Position numbers and translations under genes: made by a program
The notes under the pieces: model-generated
Databases searched by the model: none
Told to the model about the DNA's origin: nothing
What the model saw: the letters and a program-made list of their open reading frames with translations, nothing else
Shown: piece by piece, positions 15,793 through 26,423 of the stretch
Position numbering within the stretch: the first letter of the stretch is position 1
Layout: every line of letters begins with the position of its first letter
Assembly: GCA_900455155.1 (NCBI GenBank)
Contig: UGUC01000003.1
Coordinates: 124,001 to 188,000 of the forward strand
DNA length: 64,000 nt
Direction of reading: 5' to 3'
Source of the DNA: Providencia stuartii
Lineage (GTDB): Bacteria; Pseudomonadota; Gammaproteobacteria; Enterobacterales; Enterobacteriaceae

Positions 15793-17805
15793 ATGATGAA
15801 AATAAAACAGATCACTTATTTAGTTGGGATGGCACTATTTACTACACACAGCTTTGCAGCCACCTCTGAAAAATTAGCTAATCGTGATGTGATGAGTGTT
15901 TGGAGTACACCACTCGCAGCCGATGAAAACATCATGACTCAAGCGCAAATGAAGCAGCTGAATAAAACAAATGTTGCTCAAGCGCTTAGTACAATGCCTG
16001 GTGTAGTGATCCAAAAATCAGGTAATCGTAATGAAACTCAAGTGAATGTCCGTGGTTTTGATAGTCGCCAAGTACCTGTGTTTTTTGATGGTATCCCAAC
16101 TTATGTTCCTTATGATGGAACATTAGATCTTGGGCGTTTTATGACCAGCGAACTCGCTAGTGTTGAGTTGTCGACAGGCTATACGTCATTGTTACAAGGC
16201 CCCAACTTGATGGGCGGCGCCATAAACTTAACGACCGCCACACCTAAAAAACCTTTAGAGGCCAATATCAATCTAAATCAAGGCTTTGCTCGCGGCGCTG
16301 ATAATGCGCGCAATATCAGCGCTCGTTTAGGCGGTCGTAACGATCTTGGCTTTATTCAGCTCAGTGGTAGCCAATACAAACAGCGTTTTATGGGGTTGCC
16401 TGATTCGGCTGATAATAACCCATTAGCCGGTAGTCACGGTCGTCGAACTAATTCAGCCACAGACGATAAGCGTTTAATGTTAAAGATGGGCTGGACGCCA
16501 CGCGACGCTGATGAGTATGTGGTCACTTATTTAAAACAAGATGGCGATAAAAATAGCGCCCCCAGTGCTGATAATAAAAAACAGCAAATTTGGCAGTGGC
16601 CAGAGTATAACAAAGAGAGTATTTACTTTAATGGTACGACCCAAGTTACCAATGATATTGCGCTGCAAAGTCGGCTCTATCACGACAAATTCAAAAATAC
16701 GCTCCATCAATACAAATCAGTTCAGGATTATCGAGCAGGCAAATACAATTACAGCCACTATGACGATTACAGTAATGGTGCCGATATGCGTATCGATTTT
16801 ACCCTTCGTGAAATAGACATGCTGTCGTTCGCTGCCCACTGGAAAGAAGATATCCACCGCGCACGTAGTAATAAAATCGTTCCTTATGATCGTTATAAAG
16901 ATCAAACTTGGTCAATCGCCACTGAATACCAATGGGTTGCAACCGATCAGCTTGATATCATTGGTGGGCTTGGCTATGACTGGCGCAATAGTGATGATGG
17001 GAAACGTTATTTATACAATAAACAAAATGTCGTTACTGGGATTGAAAGCTATGAAGATAACCGCCAACGTGCCTTCAATTGGGAACTTATGGCCCGTTAT
17101 CATCGAGCAAACAATGATACGGTACAATTTTCAGTGTCAGATAGAAGCCGTTTCCCAACCCAAAAAGAGCGCTACACTAAAAATAAGATGAAAAACAATG
17201 ATAGTTTTATCATCAACCCGCATCTTGATGCAGAGCGTGCTTTAACATTTGATCTCACTTATAAAGGCTACCTCACCGCCGATTGGTCCTACAATGCTAG
17301 CGCTTATTATAATCATGTCTCTGATGCCATCATGGCACACTACATACATTATGACCCCGCCGCGGGCAGCGACGTTTATCAAAACCGTAATAGCGGTAAG
17401 GTTAATTATGCTGGGATTGATTTAGGCAGTCATGGCCAAATTACTGACTGGATGGCTGCGGGTTTAAGTTATAGTTATATTCATGCTGACCCAAAACACG
17501 ATAGCGTAAAACATGTTGCAGAATTACCAACACATAAAGCGTTCGTTTGGATTAAGTTTATGCCTAATGAACCATTTAGCATTACAGTCACAGAAGAAGC
17601 AAGAAGTTGGGCATTTAATTATATTGATAGTAATGAGAAAGTTAGGGGTTTTGCAAAAACGGACATTCGCTTTAATTATGATCTAGGTCATGGAATTTCT
17701 ATAAATTCGTCAGTGAATAATTTATTTGATAAGTCATATCAATATACCTCTGGATATATTGAAGAGGGTCGTAATTACTGGTTGGGATTTGAATATAGCT
17801 ATTAA
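15793..17805 (+). CDS. TonB-dependent outer-membrane receptor, probably for a molybdenum/tungsten or related metal complex
   Basis: The 670-residue protein has a signal peptide ending at SFAA (about residue 23) and a plausible TonB box (DVMSVWS) soon after. The plug domain contains VVIQKSGNRNETQVNVRGFDSRQVPVFFDGIP, and the barrel ends with a SVNNLFDKSYQ segment and an aromatic terminus (EYSY). It is a typical siderophore-receptor-type transporter. A ModE-like operator directly upstream and the adjoining ABC-modD operon suggest that its substrate is linked to molybdate or tungstate, not iron. No Fur-box was recognised. Specificity cannot be read from the sequence. Confidence 0.8.
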   Translation: MMKIKQITYLVGMALFTTHSFAATSEKLANRDVMSVWSTPLAADENIMTQAQMKQLNKTNVAQALSTMPGVVIQKSGNRNETQVNVRGFDSRQVPVFFDGIPTYVPYDGTLDLGRFMTSELASVELSTGYTSLLQGPNLMGGAINLTTATPKKPLEANINLNQGFARGADNARNISARLGGRNDLGFIQLSGSQYKQRFMGLPDSADNNPLAGSHGRRTNSATDDKRLMLKMGWTPRDADEYVVTYLKQDGDKNSAPSADNKKQQIWQWPEYNKESIYFNGTTQVTNDIALQSRLYHDKFKNTLHQYKSVQDYRAGKYNYSHYDDYSNGADMRIDFTLREIDMLSFAAHWKEDIHRARSNKIVPYDRYKDQTWSIATEYQWVATDQLDIIGGLGYDWRNSDDGKRYLYNKQNVVTGIESYEDNRQRAFNWELMARYHRANNDTVQFSVSDRSRFPTQKERYTKNKMKNNDSFIINPHLDAERALTFDLTYKGYLTADWSYNASAYYNHVSDAIMAHYIHYDPAAGSDVYQNRNSGKVNYAGIDLGSHGQITDWMAAGLSYSYIHADPKHDSVKHVAELPTHKAFVWIKFMPNEPFSITVTEEARSWAFNYIDSNEKVRGFAKTDIRFNYDLGHGISINSSVNNLFDKSYQYTSGYIEEGRNYWLGFEYSY

Positions 17806-17819
17806 CCATCAATTAATTT

Positions 17820-17843
17820 AGGTAAGAGGTTCATCTCTTACCT
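17820..17843 (+). terminator. Candidate hairpin after the TonB receptor gene
   Basis: AGGTAAGAG (17820-17828) pairs with CTCTTACCT (17835-17843). It lies 15 bases after the stop but lacks a T run, so termination strength is uncertain. Confidence 0.45.
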
Positions 17844-18274
17844 AATAATTAAATAGATAATAAGACTTATATTAAATCACTATTTTCAAATAAAATTTAA
17901 TAATATAGGTGCTTGTACTTAGGATTCGTCTTAATAATATTTAATCTCTTAAGCCCATTATCATAGCCAAACCTATATTTTAGTGATATATGGTTTTTTA
18001 CACATATTTAATGCTATATACAGATATATAATTCTAACCTTACATAATTATACATTACACAACTCTGTTTTATCAGCTATATCTATATATTTAAGTCTAA
18101 ACTCATCAAAGTCTCATAGCGCAATACTTGAAGTTAATTGATTCCGTATTTAGACTATAGGAATTATAAATATTCATAAAAATATACTTTTACTAATACT
18201 TTTAGATTTTAGAAAATTATTCAGTTTTTATCATGATTTCGCCGTCTTAGGATTAGAAATTAGAGAGAGCAACC
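17844..18274. other. AT-rich gap upstream of the MarT-like gene
   Basis: About 430 very AT-rich bases without a gene. The right end holds AGAGAGAG, the ribosome-binding site of the next gene. AT-rich leaders of this kind are typical H-NS targets in front of ToxR-like regulators. That is an inference from composition. Confidence 0.4.
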
Positions 18275-19271
18275 GTGTTCATGAAAAATAGCAAAGACTA
18301 TCTCATAAATAATAAATTTATTTTTGAGACAGGTAAGAACTTCATTTTTATAAAGAATGAAGTTGATAAGTTCGTTGAGTTATCAAAGCCTGCATCACGA
18401 CTATTGAATGAAATCATCATACTTAACCAAAAATCCAAAATTGCTACAAGAGAAGAGCTACTAATAAAAGTTTGGGAAGAGTATGGCTTAGTAGGTTCAA
18501 ACAATAACTTAAATACTTATATTAGTGAAATAAGAAAGAAATTTGAGTTGATCGGTATCGACCCAAAATCTATTGTTACCGTTCCTAAAAAAGGGTTTCG
18601 TTTTGATTGTGACGCCTTAGAAACCATCACTGATGAAAACGATACGCCATATTTGCCAGAAGAAGAGATAGTCGTACTAAATAGCAGTGATGTTACTTTA
18701 GGTTTAGATGACTATGAACATTCCGTTACGTATTCTTCACAATATAGTGAAAAAAATGCTGAGGAAGCAACAACTCATTTTTGTTGATCAGAAATCAATT
18801 ATAGAAGAGCATCTTCATCAACCACGACAAGATAATTCGATATCAGAATTATCATCAACCGTACAAGAAGAGCCACAACTGCTCAAAATACAGAATAAGG
18901 GTAAGTTTAAAAATAACCCTATTTTGTTCGCTTTGATTGCAATGTCATTATTTTTGTTCATTTTTGTTTTCTATTACACCACTAATTCTAATGCAAGCAT
19001 GGAAGTAAATAGCTACATGACAGTCAGTGAGCGAGACAAATGTTTGATACAAATACCTATTAATCTCATTGAAAGCTCAACAAAAGATAGCATCGATTTT
19101 GTGAATAAAAAACTTGATAAATATAATGTAAATTGTCAAGAGCCTAAGCGTGTTATCTTACTTTCAGAGCCGAATAGTATTCAGTCTGTTGATAAAAATA
19201 TATCCCTTAGTATTTGTAAGGAAAAAAAGGCTCAATATGACTGTGTATCAATCAATGATCAGAGAATTTAA
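18275..19271 (+). pseudogene. ToxR/CadC-like membrane-bound transcriptional regulator (MarT-like), frameshifted as sequenced
   Basis: The N-terminal frame (18275-18787) encodes an OmpR/PhoB-type winged helix (residues about 10-110, ending VTVPKKGFRFD). A second frame to 19271 encodes an acidic linker, one membrane helix (NPILFALIAMSLFLFIFVFYY) and a small periplasmic domain with three Cys. Removing one T from the five-T run near 18778-18782 joins them (THFVDQKS) into a 331-residue protein. This is the ToxR/CadC architecture: cytoplasmic DNA binding with a periplasmic sensor. The start is GTG at 18275 or ATG at 18281. The FidL-like gene follows immediately, as in the Salmonella marT-fidL pair. 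It probably controls the adjacent fimbrial genes. Confidence 0.65.
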
Positions 19272-19751
19272 ATGAAAAAATATATTTTATTGTTTTTATT
19301 TGCTTTTATTTCGGCTGTGGCAACAACAACATTTATCTATAATAAAGATAATGATGTGAATATTTGTAACTCTGATATTTTATGGATAAAAGATAACGGT
19401 ACCGATGATGGGATTATGCTGAAGTCAAAAACCAGTGTACTCGTCGCAGATGATAACACCGGAAGAATGAATATGTATGGTTATATCAAGGAGAATAATA
19501 TTTTTTATCGCCTTGATAGAGCGCTCTATTTTAGCTACCACGCGATTGATAAAAATAACCATTATTCGATACGGTTTAAATCGTTATCGATCACAAGTTC
19601 AGATAACGTTCCTCAAAAGCTGTTTGCAAACTTTATTCAGCTTGAAGAAGAAAAAATACACTATTATATTAATTTAACTAAAATGGATGATAATATTTAC
19701 ATTATCAAAGATGAAGCCTACTCATCATTTACTTGCCATGCTGATAAATAG
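19272..19751 (+). CDS. FidL-like membrane or secreted protein
   Basis: The 159-residue protein begins directly after the stop of the MarT-like gene. It has an N-terminal hydrophobic helix (residues 4-23) acting as a signal or anchor and a periplasmic domain with Cys residues near both ends (Cys37 and a terminal CHADK). Size, topology and the regulator neighbour fit the FidL-like family beside MarT in Salmonella. The function is not known. It may act with the ToxR-like sensor, as ToxS does with ToxR. Confidence 0.6.
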   Translation: MKKYILLFLFAFISAVATTTFIYNKDNDVNICNSDILWIKDNGTDDGIMLKSKTSVLVADDNTGRMNMYGYIKENNIFYRLDRALYFSYHAIDKNNHYSIRFKSLSITSSDNVPQKLFANFIQLEEEKIHYYINLTKMDDNIYIIKDEAYSSFTCHADK

Positions 19752-19752
19752 A

Positions 19753-19786
19753 AAAAGCCTACTTATATTTCTGTTTTAGTAGGCTA
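19753..19786 (-). terminator. Terminator of the fimbrial operon (minus strand)
   Basis: AGCCTACT and AGTAGGCT form a perfect 8-bp stem (about 19757-19785). On the minus strand it is followed by TTTTTC. It lies between the convergent FidL-like and isoaspartyl peptidase genes and may serve both. Confidence 0.65.
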
Positions 19787-19841
19787 AATATTCATGGAAA
19801 ATTTTATAGAACACTTAGGCTAGGCTAGGCACATGGTATCA

Positions 19842-20906
19842 TCAATGGCTATTAGAACGTAGAATAGATACTTGAGGGATACCATCTTCTGCAATTGTTC
19901 CCCTGAACATCCCTTTGGTATTAAATTGCATAATAAAGTGACCATTTTTATCTATTGCGATAATCCCCCCCGTTCCGCCTAGTGCACTCACCGTATTTAA
20001 TGTATTCGTGGTTGCGTCAGATAATGATACGCCTTTATATTGAATCTGTGCTGCTACATCATAAGCAGCGACAGAACGCATAAAAACCTCACCTAAGCCC
20101 GTTGTGGAAATCGCAATGGTATTATTGTCCGCATAAGTGCCAGCACCAATAATGGGGGAGTCACCAATACGACCATAATGCTTATTTGTACTACCACCAG
20201 TAGATGTAGCAGAGGCTAAGTTCCCTCTAATATCAATAGCAACAGCACCTACTGTGCCATATTTATAATCGTACATTAGCGGATCAACAAATAACGAGGC
20301 ATTCGCCCCTTTTTCATGATCGATTTTACGACTAATTTCTTTGACCTTATTTAACTGTTCAATCCGTTGTTCAGTCATAAAATAAGAAGGATCTACAATA
20401 TCAAGCCCTTCTGATTTAGCGAACTGCTCAGCACCAACTCCCCCCATCATCACATAAGGGGTTTTGGTCATGACTTTATAAGCCGCCATAATTGGGTTTT
20501 TCACATTAGAAACGCCCGCTACCGCACCCGCTTTACGGGTTCGCCCATCCATAATGGAAGCATCCAGTTCTACTTTATTATCCGTGGTTAAAGATGCGCC
20601 TTTACCCGCGTTATATAATGGAGAGTCCTCCATTACAATAACAGCAGCTTGAACGGCATCAATACTGTCACCACCTTTTGATAAAATATCGTACCCAGCT
20701 TGTAGAGCCTCAGTTAATTTTATTTCATGCTCTTTTTTAAATTCAGCGGAAATGTTCTGTTCATTTATATCCCCTGCTCCGCCATGAATTACCAGCCGAA
20801 AAGAGGCATCTTTGGCCCATGCCCCTGAGAATAAAAACAAATAGATAAAAATAGAATTAACAAAAATATTCTTTAGCCATAACCGCATGTTCAATAGGTT
20901 ATTCAT
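19842..20906 (-). CDS. Exported isoaspartyl peptidase/L-asparaginase (Ntn hydrolase)
   Basis: The 354-residue protein is a plant-type asparaginase/beta-aspartyl peptidase of the IaaA family. It shows the start RLVIHGGAGDI, the maturation site YGTVGAVAID with nucleophile Thr218 (exposed by autocleavage), and the substrate loop TSTGGSTNKHYGRIGDSPIIGAGTY. A hydrophobic N-terminal signal ending GAWA (residues about 14-31) indicates export to the periplasm. The gene follows a fimbrial chaperone gene after 22 bases and faces the same way, so it looks like the last member of the fimbrial operon. That is an odd place for this enzyme. Confidence 0.85.
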   Translation of the reverse strand: MNNLLNMRLWLKNIFVNSIFIYLFLFSGAWAKDASFRLVIHGGAGDINEQNISAEFKKEHEIKLTEALQAGYDILSKGGDSIDAVQAAVIVMEDSPLYNAGKGASLTTDNKVELDASIMDGRTRKAGAVAGVSNVKNPIMAAYKVMTKTPYVMMGGVGAEQFAKSEGLDIVDPSYFMTEQRIEQLNKVKEISRKIDHEKGANASLFVDPLMYDYKYGTVGAVAIDIRGNLASATSTGGSTNKHYGRIGDSPIIGAGTYADNNTIAISTTGLGEVFMRSVAAYDVAAQIQYKGVSLSDATTNTLNTVSALGGTGGIIAIDKNGHFIMQFNTKGMFRGTIAEDGIPQVSILRSNSH

Positions 20907-20928
20907 TTATTTTGGCTTCTAATGACTA

Positions 20929-21705
20929 TTATTGTAACGATGCTGTTTGTTTCGGTAACGGTAATACAAGCTCATCTAAAATAGACCAAGTCACTTGATT
21001 ACCCTTAACATTACCTTTTAAAGTAAAGCGCTGTTCACTTAAAGGAGTTAATGGCTTAAATAATTCATTACTATCAACTTCTACTCCACCAACCGTTAAG
21101 CTGTCAAAAGTCATATAAATTGGTGAATGATTTGTTACTACAACTTCATTGCCTACTAGTTTAAAAGAAACTTTTTTCTGCTCATCGATCAGTTGCAAGT
21201 TTTCTAAACTTTTAGGGCGGTAATAAACTTTAAAATGTAGCGCCTGAATTGCAGTAAATTGAGTATCATTTTTCTTATCACTAGACATTGGTGTAGATGG
21301 AGGAATTGCTCTAAATTTAGCAATATAAACTGTCTCTCTATCTTTTGCTATTTTAGTCGTATCACCAATAAACATAACTCGCCAATGGTAACGTTGGCCT
21401 GGTTCTAGTTTATGTAGTGGTGGGGTAATCATAAAAGGAACATCATTATTTTTTTCTAATGTATTTACCCCAGTTGTTTGATCAAGATTTTCCATACTCC
21501 CTTGAATCAAATAAGGCGTATCTTGTGTTGCATTTCTTAAGCGATATGAAACACTTTTTTCGCCTTCAATAAACGTTTTTCTTTCATAGGGAAAAACTAA
21601 AGTATCTGAACTATTACTTTCAAAATCAGCACCATACGATAATGTTACACTGAATAGTACTAATAGAAAGCTAAAAATAGCTACGAAACTCAATCTATTT
21701 ATCAT
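20929..21705 (-). CDS. Periplasmic pilus-assembly chaperone (third of the locus)
   Basis: The 258-residue protein has a signal peptide (to about residue 25) and the two Ig-like domains of PapD-type chaperones. Visible markers are FMITPPLHKLEPGQRYHWRVMF in the F1-G1 region, RETVYIAKFRAIPP, HFKVYYRPKSL and a C-terminal TWSILDEL segment. It would cap and deliver pilins through donor-strand complementation. It is encoded between the adhesin and the isoaspartyl peptidase and is distinct from the two other chaperones of the locus. It may be dedicated to the adhesin. Confidence 0.8.
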   Translation of the reverse strand: MINRLSFVAIFSFLLVLFSVTLSYGADFESNSSDTLVFPYERKTFIEGEKSVSYRLRNATQDTPYLIQGSMENLDQTTGVNTLEKNNDVPFMITPPLHKLEPGQRYHWRVMFIGDTTKIAKDRETVYIAKFRAIPPSTPMSSDKKNDTQFTAIQALHFKVYYRPKSLENLQLIDEQKKVSFKLVGNEVVVTNHSPIYMTFDSLTVGGVEVDSNELFKPLTPLSEQRFTLKGNVKGNQVTWSILDELVLPLPKQTASLQ

Positions 21706-21751
21706 ACATAAACCTACTTATAATATATTGACGTTGCAGAATATTTCTCAA

Positions 21752-22957
21752 TTAAACTTTAGTATAGACCGCAACTTCAACACGAGCTCGATATTTACCT
21801 GGAGTAACTTTATCATCTCCACAAATAGCCCATTTAATATTTAAGGTTTCTGCTTTATTCGATACTGAATTTTTTCCTATTTCTTGGTCTTCGTTATTGA
21901 AATTAAGTAAATTACTTTTCCTTTCATCTTTGCAAGACAATGCTGAGTTATCACCATCTTTGTATGGCAACCCTAATAACCAAGGTGGGTTGCTTGCTTC
22001 ACTACCGTTGGCATTGTCAAACCAGAGTTTCTTTTTATTAGATGAATCTACTCGGCCTTCTCGAGCAATACTCGAAATATAAATAGGTTTATTATCGGCA
22101 GTACAGGTGTATTGAAAACTTGACTCTCGAATTTCTTCATTGTTACGTCCTAATACTATATCAAAATTAGATTGAGTCACATTTTTAATCTTACAAATCC
22201 TAACAATTTTAACATCCGTGAGAAGCTCAACACGCTCATATTTATTTGCATTTACTGGAGATATTGATGGCCCCAACGTCATAACAGAAACGTTCTTTTG
22301 TAGTTTAAAACGACCAGGAACTAATTCCTTATTTGTATAAAGTTCCATTTTACTTCCAGTCGAGAAAGTAATCTCTTTTTGCACATCCCAGGTACCACCG
22401 GATATATAAACATCTGGGTACATGCATATGTTCCAATCTGGTGTCATAGAATCCCTTAATTTTGGGTTTTTCTTGAAAAATGTTCCCGTATAGCTACGTT
22501 CAAGCCCATGCTGCGCAACAGCATCATCAGGGCCAAGAATTTTTACATGATAATCAAGTGCAAGTACTAACCAAGCCTGTAAATCACTTGAACTAGAGCC
22601 ATCAGGTCGATAAAAATCAAGTTTGAAGCCATACTTGCCTGGAGCACTAGGGATCGCCTCTACGAATCTGGAGCTGCGATCTTCGCAATAAGAACTACCG
22701 TCAGAACCTAAACCAACAAGCGCCCATTCAGAACTCCACTTTCCTAGATACCCATAAACCTTACCTGCATAAAGTCTATTATTACCAGTTAGACGTGCAT
22801 CAATTAAATAAGGTTCCGAAGGGGCTTTAGGTGAGTCTAAATCTATTAATCCTTGCAGATGTACATACATTACCGCACTAGCTTGATTTGAGACCAAACC
22901 AAGTAAGAGCATCAATGCACTCAATTTATAGGATTTTTTATGATGTTTTTTACTCAT
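21752..22957 (-). CDS. Fimbrial tip adhesin, two-domain
   Basis: The 401-residue protein has a signal peptide (hydrophobic segment ending ASA, about residue 28). A roughly 200-residue N-terminal domain follows, with Cys at CEDRS and NICMYPD and no strong family resemblance. The C-terminal half (from about residue 225) has paired Cys and ends in VEVAVYTKV, like a pilin domain that needs a donor strand. Such two-domain proteins sit at the tip of chaperone-usher pili, and the lectin domain decides receptor binding. Position after the usher supports this. The receptor is unknown. Confidence 0.65.
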   Translation of the reverse strand: MSKKHHKKSYKLSALMLLLGLVSNQASAVMYVHLQGLIDLDSPKAPSEPYLIDARLTGNNRLYAGKVYGYLGKWSSEWALVGLGSDGSSYCEDRSSRFVEAIPSAPGKYGFKLDFYRPDGSSSSDLQAWLVLALDYHVKILGPDDAVAQHGLERSYTGTFFKKNPKLRDSMTPDWNICMYPDVYISGGTWDVQKEITFSTGSKMELYTNKELVPGRFKLQKNVSVMTLGPSISPVNANKYERVELLTDVKIVRICKIKNVTQSNFDIVLGRNNEEIRESSFQYTCTADNKPIYISSIAREGRVDSSNKKKLWFDNANGSEASNPPWLLGLPYKDGDNSALSCKDERKSNLLNFNNEDQEIGKNSVSNKAETLNIKWAICGDDKVTPGKYRARVEVAVYTKV

Positions 22958-23029
22958 AATGTCTCTTCCATAACCTTATTAAAATTAAATCTATTAGCAA
23001 ACTTTGAATGTCTAATGTTCTATTAACTA

Positions 23030-25585
23030 TTATTGACACAGTGCTGAAATAGTACGTATAGGTTGTGATTCGCTCACCTTCATATTATCTAAACCAGAAA
23101 ATGTTGCTGTACAACGTTGGCTATCATTACTACCCCAACTTATATTTAGCTTACCTGATGGTGGTAATCCGCCCATAAATAGTTGGTTATTATCTCCAAC
23201 GATGCCTGTATTTTCTTCTGAAACATTATTTTCAACTAACGTTGCAACTGCACCAAACGGCACTGGTTTTCCGGAAGGCGTATTCAAATTAATGATCGTT
23301 TGGAAACCTAATTTAGTATCAAATTTAACTTTAACAATAGAGCCTGCTGATGGATAAACAGTTTTACTCGTTTCTTTTAACATTACATCCGGAGGTAATG
23401 TATTAACATCCATATTAATAATATTTGCGTTATAAACTGAGGTATAAGGGTATAACGCATATCCTTGATTATTAATCACTGTCTCTTTACTTCCAACCTC
23501 TGCACCAGTAGCTCCAGGGGCTTCAATAATAGCCATACTATTACCCATAGATCTACCTAATAGTATTCCATCAGAGTGAACTAATAACCCACCACTTAAA
23601 CTCGCATTGAAGCTTTTCGTATTTTTACTGTAGTTATAGCCTGCAGAAACATTACCTTTTGACCCTGAGTAACTTGCATTCACAGCACCATTACTTCCAG
23701 TTCCTTTATTCTCATATCCCTGAGAAATACCATAAGAGAGTTTATTATCCAAGAAAGTACCATTCACCGCCAACTGCTGGCTAACAACATTATTATTATC
23801 TTGGGTAAACATGTAACTGCTATGCATATTACGAGCCATTTCATGGTTCGAGAAAATGCTGAATGGGATACTTACGTTAATAGAAATTTGACGGTTTTCA
23901 GGCCAAGACGTTTTATCCTTCACTCGGTCAATACTATAACGAATTGAATAATTGATCTGGTCGTAATTACCATTATAACCAACCGATAACTGACGAACTT
24001 CGCGATCAATTTCCCAATAGTCAGAAAGACTACCCGATAAGAAAATACTACCGTATTTACCCAATGATTGAGTTATCGATGTAGTAAAACTTGCACGTTG
24101 ACGCTGATTTAACCAAGGCGCTACATTATCTTTCAAACGATGGTCATAGTTATTAAAATCAGCAAAACTGAAATAAGAACGACTTGAATAGCGTAAAGCG
24201 GTTAAGTCAATTGATGTTCCAGTTGTTAACATACTCTTAGAGTAACGGATACGATAAGATTGCCCCGATTTATCTCCTAAATAATCTCCCATATCGGCCG
24301 TGGCGTGGGTAATATCCGCAGATAACGCACCGAAATAACCAAGTGAAATACCAACCCCAGCTGCTACTGAAAAATAATCTTTAGCCATCAACAGTCCACC
24401 ATACAGTGTACTGTCAGTTGGCAGCCCATAAATAAGAGATCCTAAGAAGAAATCTGATTGCTTTAGAACTTACAGTATAACCACCATTATAACGACCCGC
24501 ACTGGTTTCGTATCTATACCCACCAGGGCGTAACATTACAGGGAGTGAAGAATAAGCAATAGTGAATGTTTTTTCTGTTCCATTTTCTTCTGTAATCGTT
24601 ACATCAAGGTCACCGGCGTTACCCGTTGCATAAACATCTTTAAGGCTAAAAGCACCTGGAGCAACATATGTTTGGTATACAATCGCACCATTTTGACGAA
24701 TAGTAACTCGTGCATTTGACTGAGCAATCCCATTAACTTCGGGTGCATACCCGCGCTGGCTACTAGGTAACATATCGTCATCGGATGATAGTTTAATGCC
24801 CTTAAAAGGAATTGAATCAAAAACTTCATTATTAGTATTCACTTCACCAATCATTACAAGAGAACGAATTGAATGTAGTGCGCGCATGACATAGGTATTA
24901 TTGAAATCAGTAGTAGATTCTGAGCCATAATCTCCACTACTACGACTATACGACATGTTTGAACGTAAACGCCATGGCCCCAAGTTTAGCCCACCAATAA
25001 CTGTACCGAATAAGTTGTCGGAGTTGCTTGATCCGGAATAGTCAGAATCATAACGGTTTTTACTACCACTAAGAAAATAATTAAAGAATAACGCTGGAAT
25101 ACCATCATCCAATAATTCAGGGTTAATATATCCTTGAGCCTTTTCTGCCATAGCAATCTGAGGAATCGTAATCTTAAGCGTTAACTGTCCCATGTCAGAA
25201 GTAATAGTCGCATCATCTATATATTCAGTAAGCTTGAATATTTTTGCATTTGGTTCTAGGGAATTTAACTTAGGAATAGCTTTTACGTTAACGCCCCACT
25301 TTTCTAATTGAGCGGGGGTAAGTACAGGCACTACCGTTCCTTGCTTATTAGGTTCATAAGTAATATCTTCATCACCGAGATTATTTCTATTCACTTCAAC
25401 CTGAATACGGTAGGTACCAGCAGGCATACTGTTTGATGCACTAAATTGAGATAGATCGATTTGAGTTGGATCAATCCCTAACTGCTTTCTAGCATACTAG
25501 GGTCAAAATAGTCATCGCCATATGAATATAGAGATAAACAAATCAATGAAGATAATAAGCTTATTTTAAAAAATTTATTGTTCAT
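23030..25585 (-). pseudogene. Outer-membrane usher protein (FimD/PapC family), frameshifted as sequenced
   Basis: The coding sequence lies in three frames. The first 33 codons from the ATG at 25585 carry a signal peptide and DDYFDPSML. The second part (about 25480-24414) contains the N-terminal and middle region with PEVNGIAQSNARVTIRQNG, the usher plug and barrel signatures. The third (24391-23030) contains the C-terminal barrel and the C-terminal domains with Cys near the end. The breaks are a missing A at plus-strand TTT 25486-25488 and an extra base in TTT 24462-24464. Correction gives 851 residues, normal for ushers, with no net length change. It forms the secretion pore for pilus subunits. 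Confidence 0.8.
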
Positions 25586-25687
25586 TCCTTTAGCCTTTAT
25601 TTATCTTTATATTAATTCCGAGCCAATAACTAAAATAAAATTGGGACTTAATAAAATTTAGTAAGACGTTGTAACTTTAAACATTAG

Positions 25688-26414
25688 TTATAACATCGTT
25701 TTTTTGTCACTTTGACTATCATCTAACTCTAATTTAATAGTCTGTTTTTCTGTATTTACACCATAATCATTCACAAAGTACCAACTCACACTAGAAGGAT
25801 TATTAATGCTGGAATTTATAAGATATTTATCAAACGGTTTTATTAAAAATGACTCAGAGTTTGTCTTACCATCAATATTTAGCCCGACTACTGTCATATA
25901 GTAAGGCGTTTGGGTTATCAAACTGCCATTGTGTACCATTTTTAACAACATTAACTTTTGCATAATCACTTTTTTTCGGCTCATTAATATCAGATGGACG
26001 ATAAATTAATTTAATGACGAATGCCGTAACAAAAACAATACTTGTTTTCTCTTTTTCACCTTCAGCTTTTTTTGTAGCTGGAATAGCTCGTGTTTTTAAG
26101 TAGAAAATTGATTCTCTATCTTTAGGTAAATTACCAATGTTATTAGGCATAACTCTCATCGCAAATTCAGACTCACTATCCACACGAAAAAGTGGAGGCG
26201 ATATGATGAAAGCGTCAACTGCATTGCCATCGACCTCTTTAAGAATAGAGGCTTGAACGAGTATAGGTTGATTTGTGCCATTATGTACCTGCACCATCTG
26301 ACTCTTATCATTCTCACTATAGATAATACGGCTTTGATTCAATGAAATACCATCCGCATTAGCAAAAGTGATCGTACAAAAAATAACAATGATAGTGAGT
26401 ACACGTGATAACAT
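25688..26414 (-). pseudogene. Fimbrial chaperone (second of the locus), frameshifted as sequenced
   Basis: The N-terminal part (26414-25872) has a signal peptide, SRIIYSENDKSQMVQVHNG, the FIISPPLFRVDSESE segment and RESIFYLKTRAIPA, all PapD-family hallmarks, followed by IKLIYRP. The C-terminal part (25688-25984 region) continues TPYYMTVVGLNIDGK and ends with SWYFVNDYG. One extra base at plus-strand TTT 25910-25912 separates them. Removing it restores the usual NPTPYY motif and a 241-residue protein. It lies just upstream of the usher gene. Confidence 0.75.
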
Positions 26415-26423
26415 AGCGCTCTC

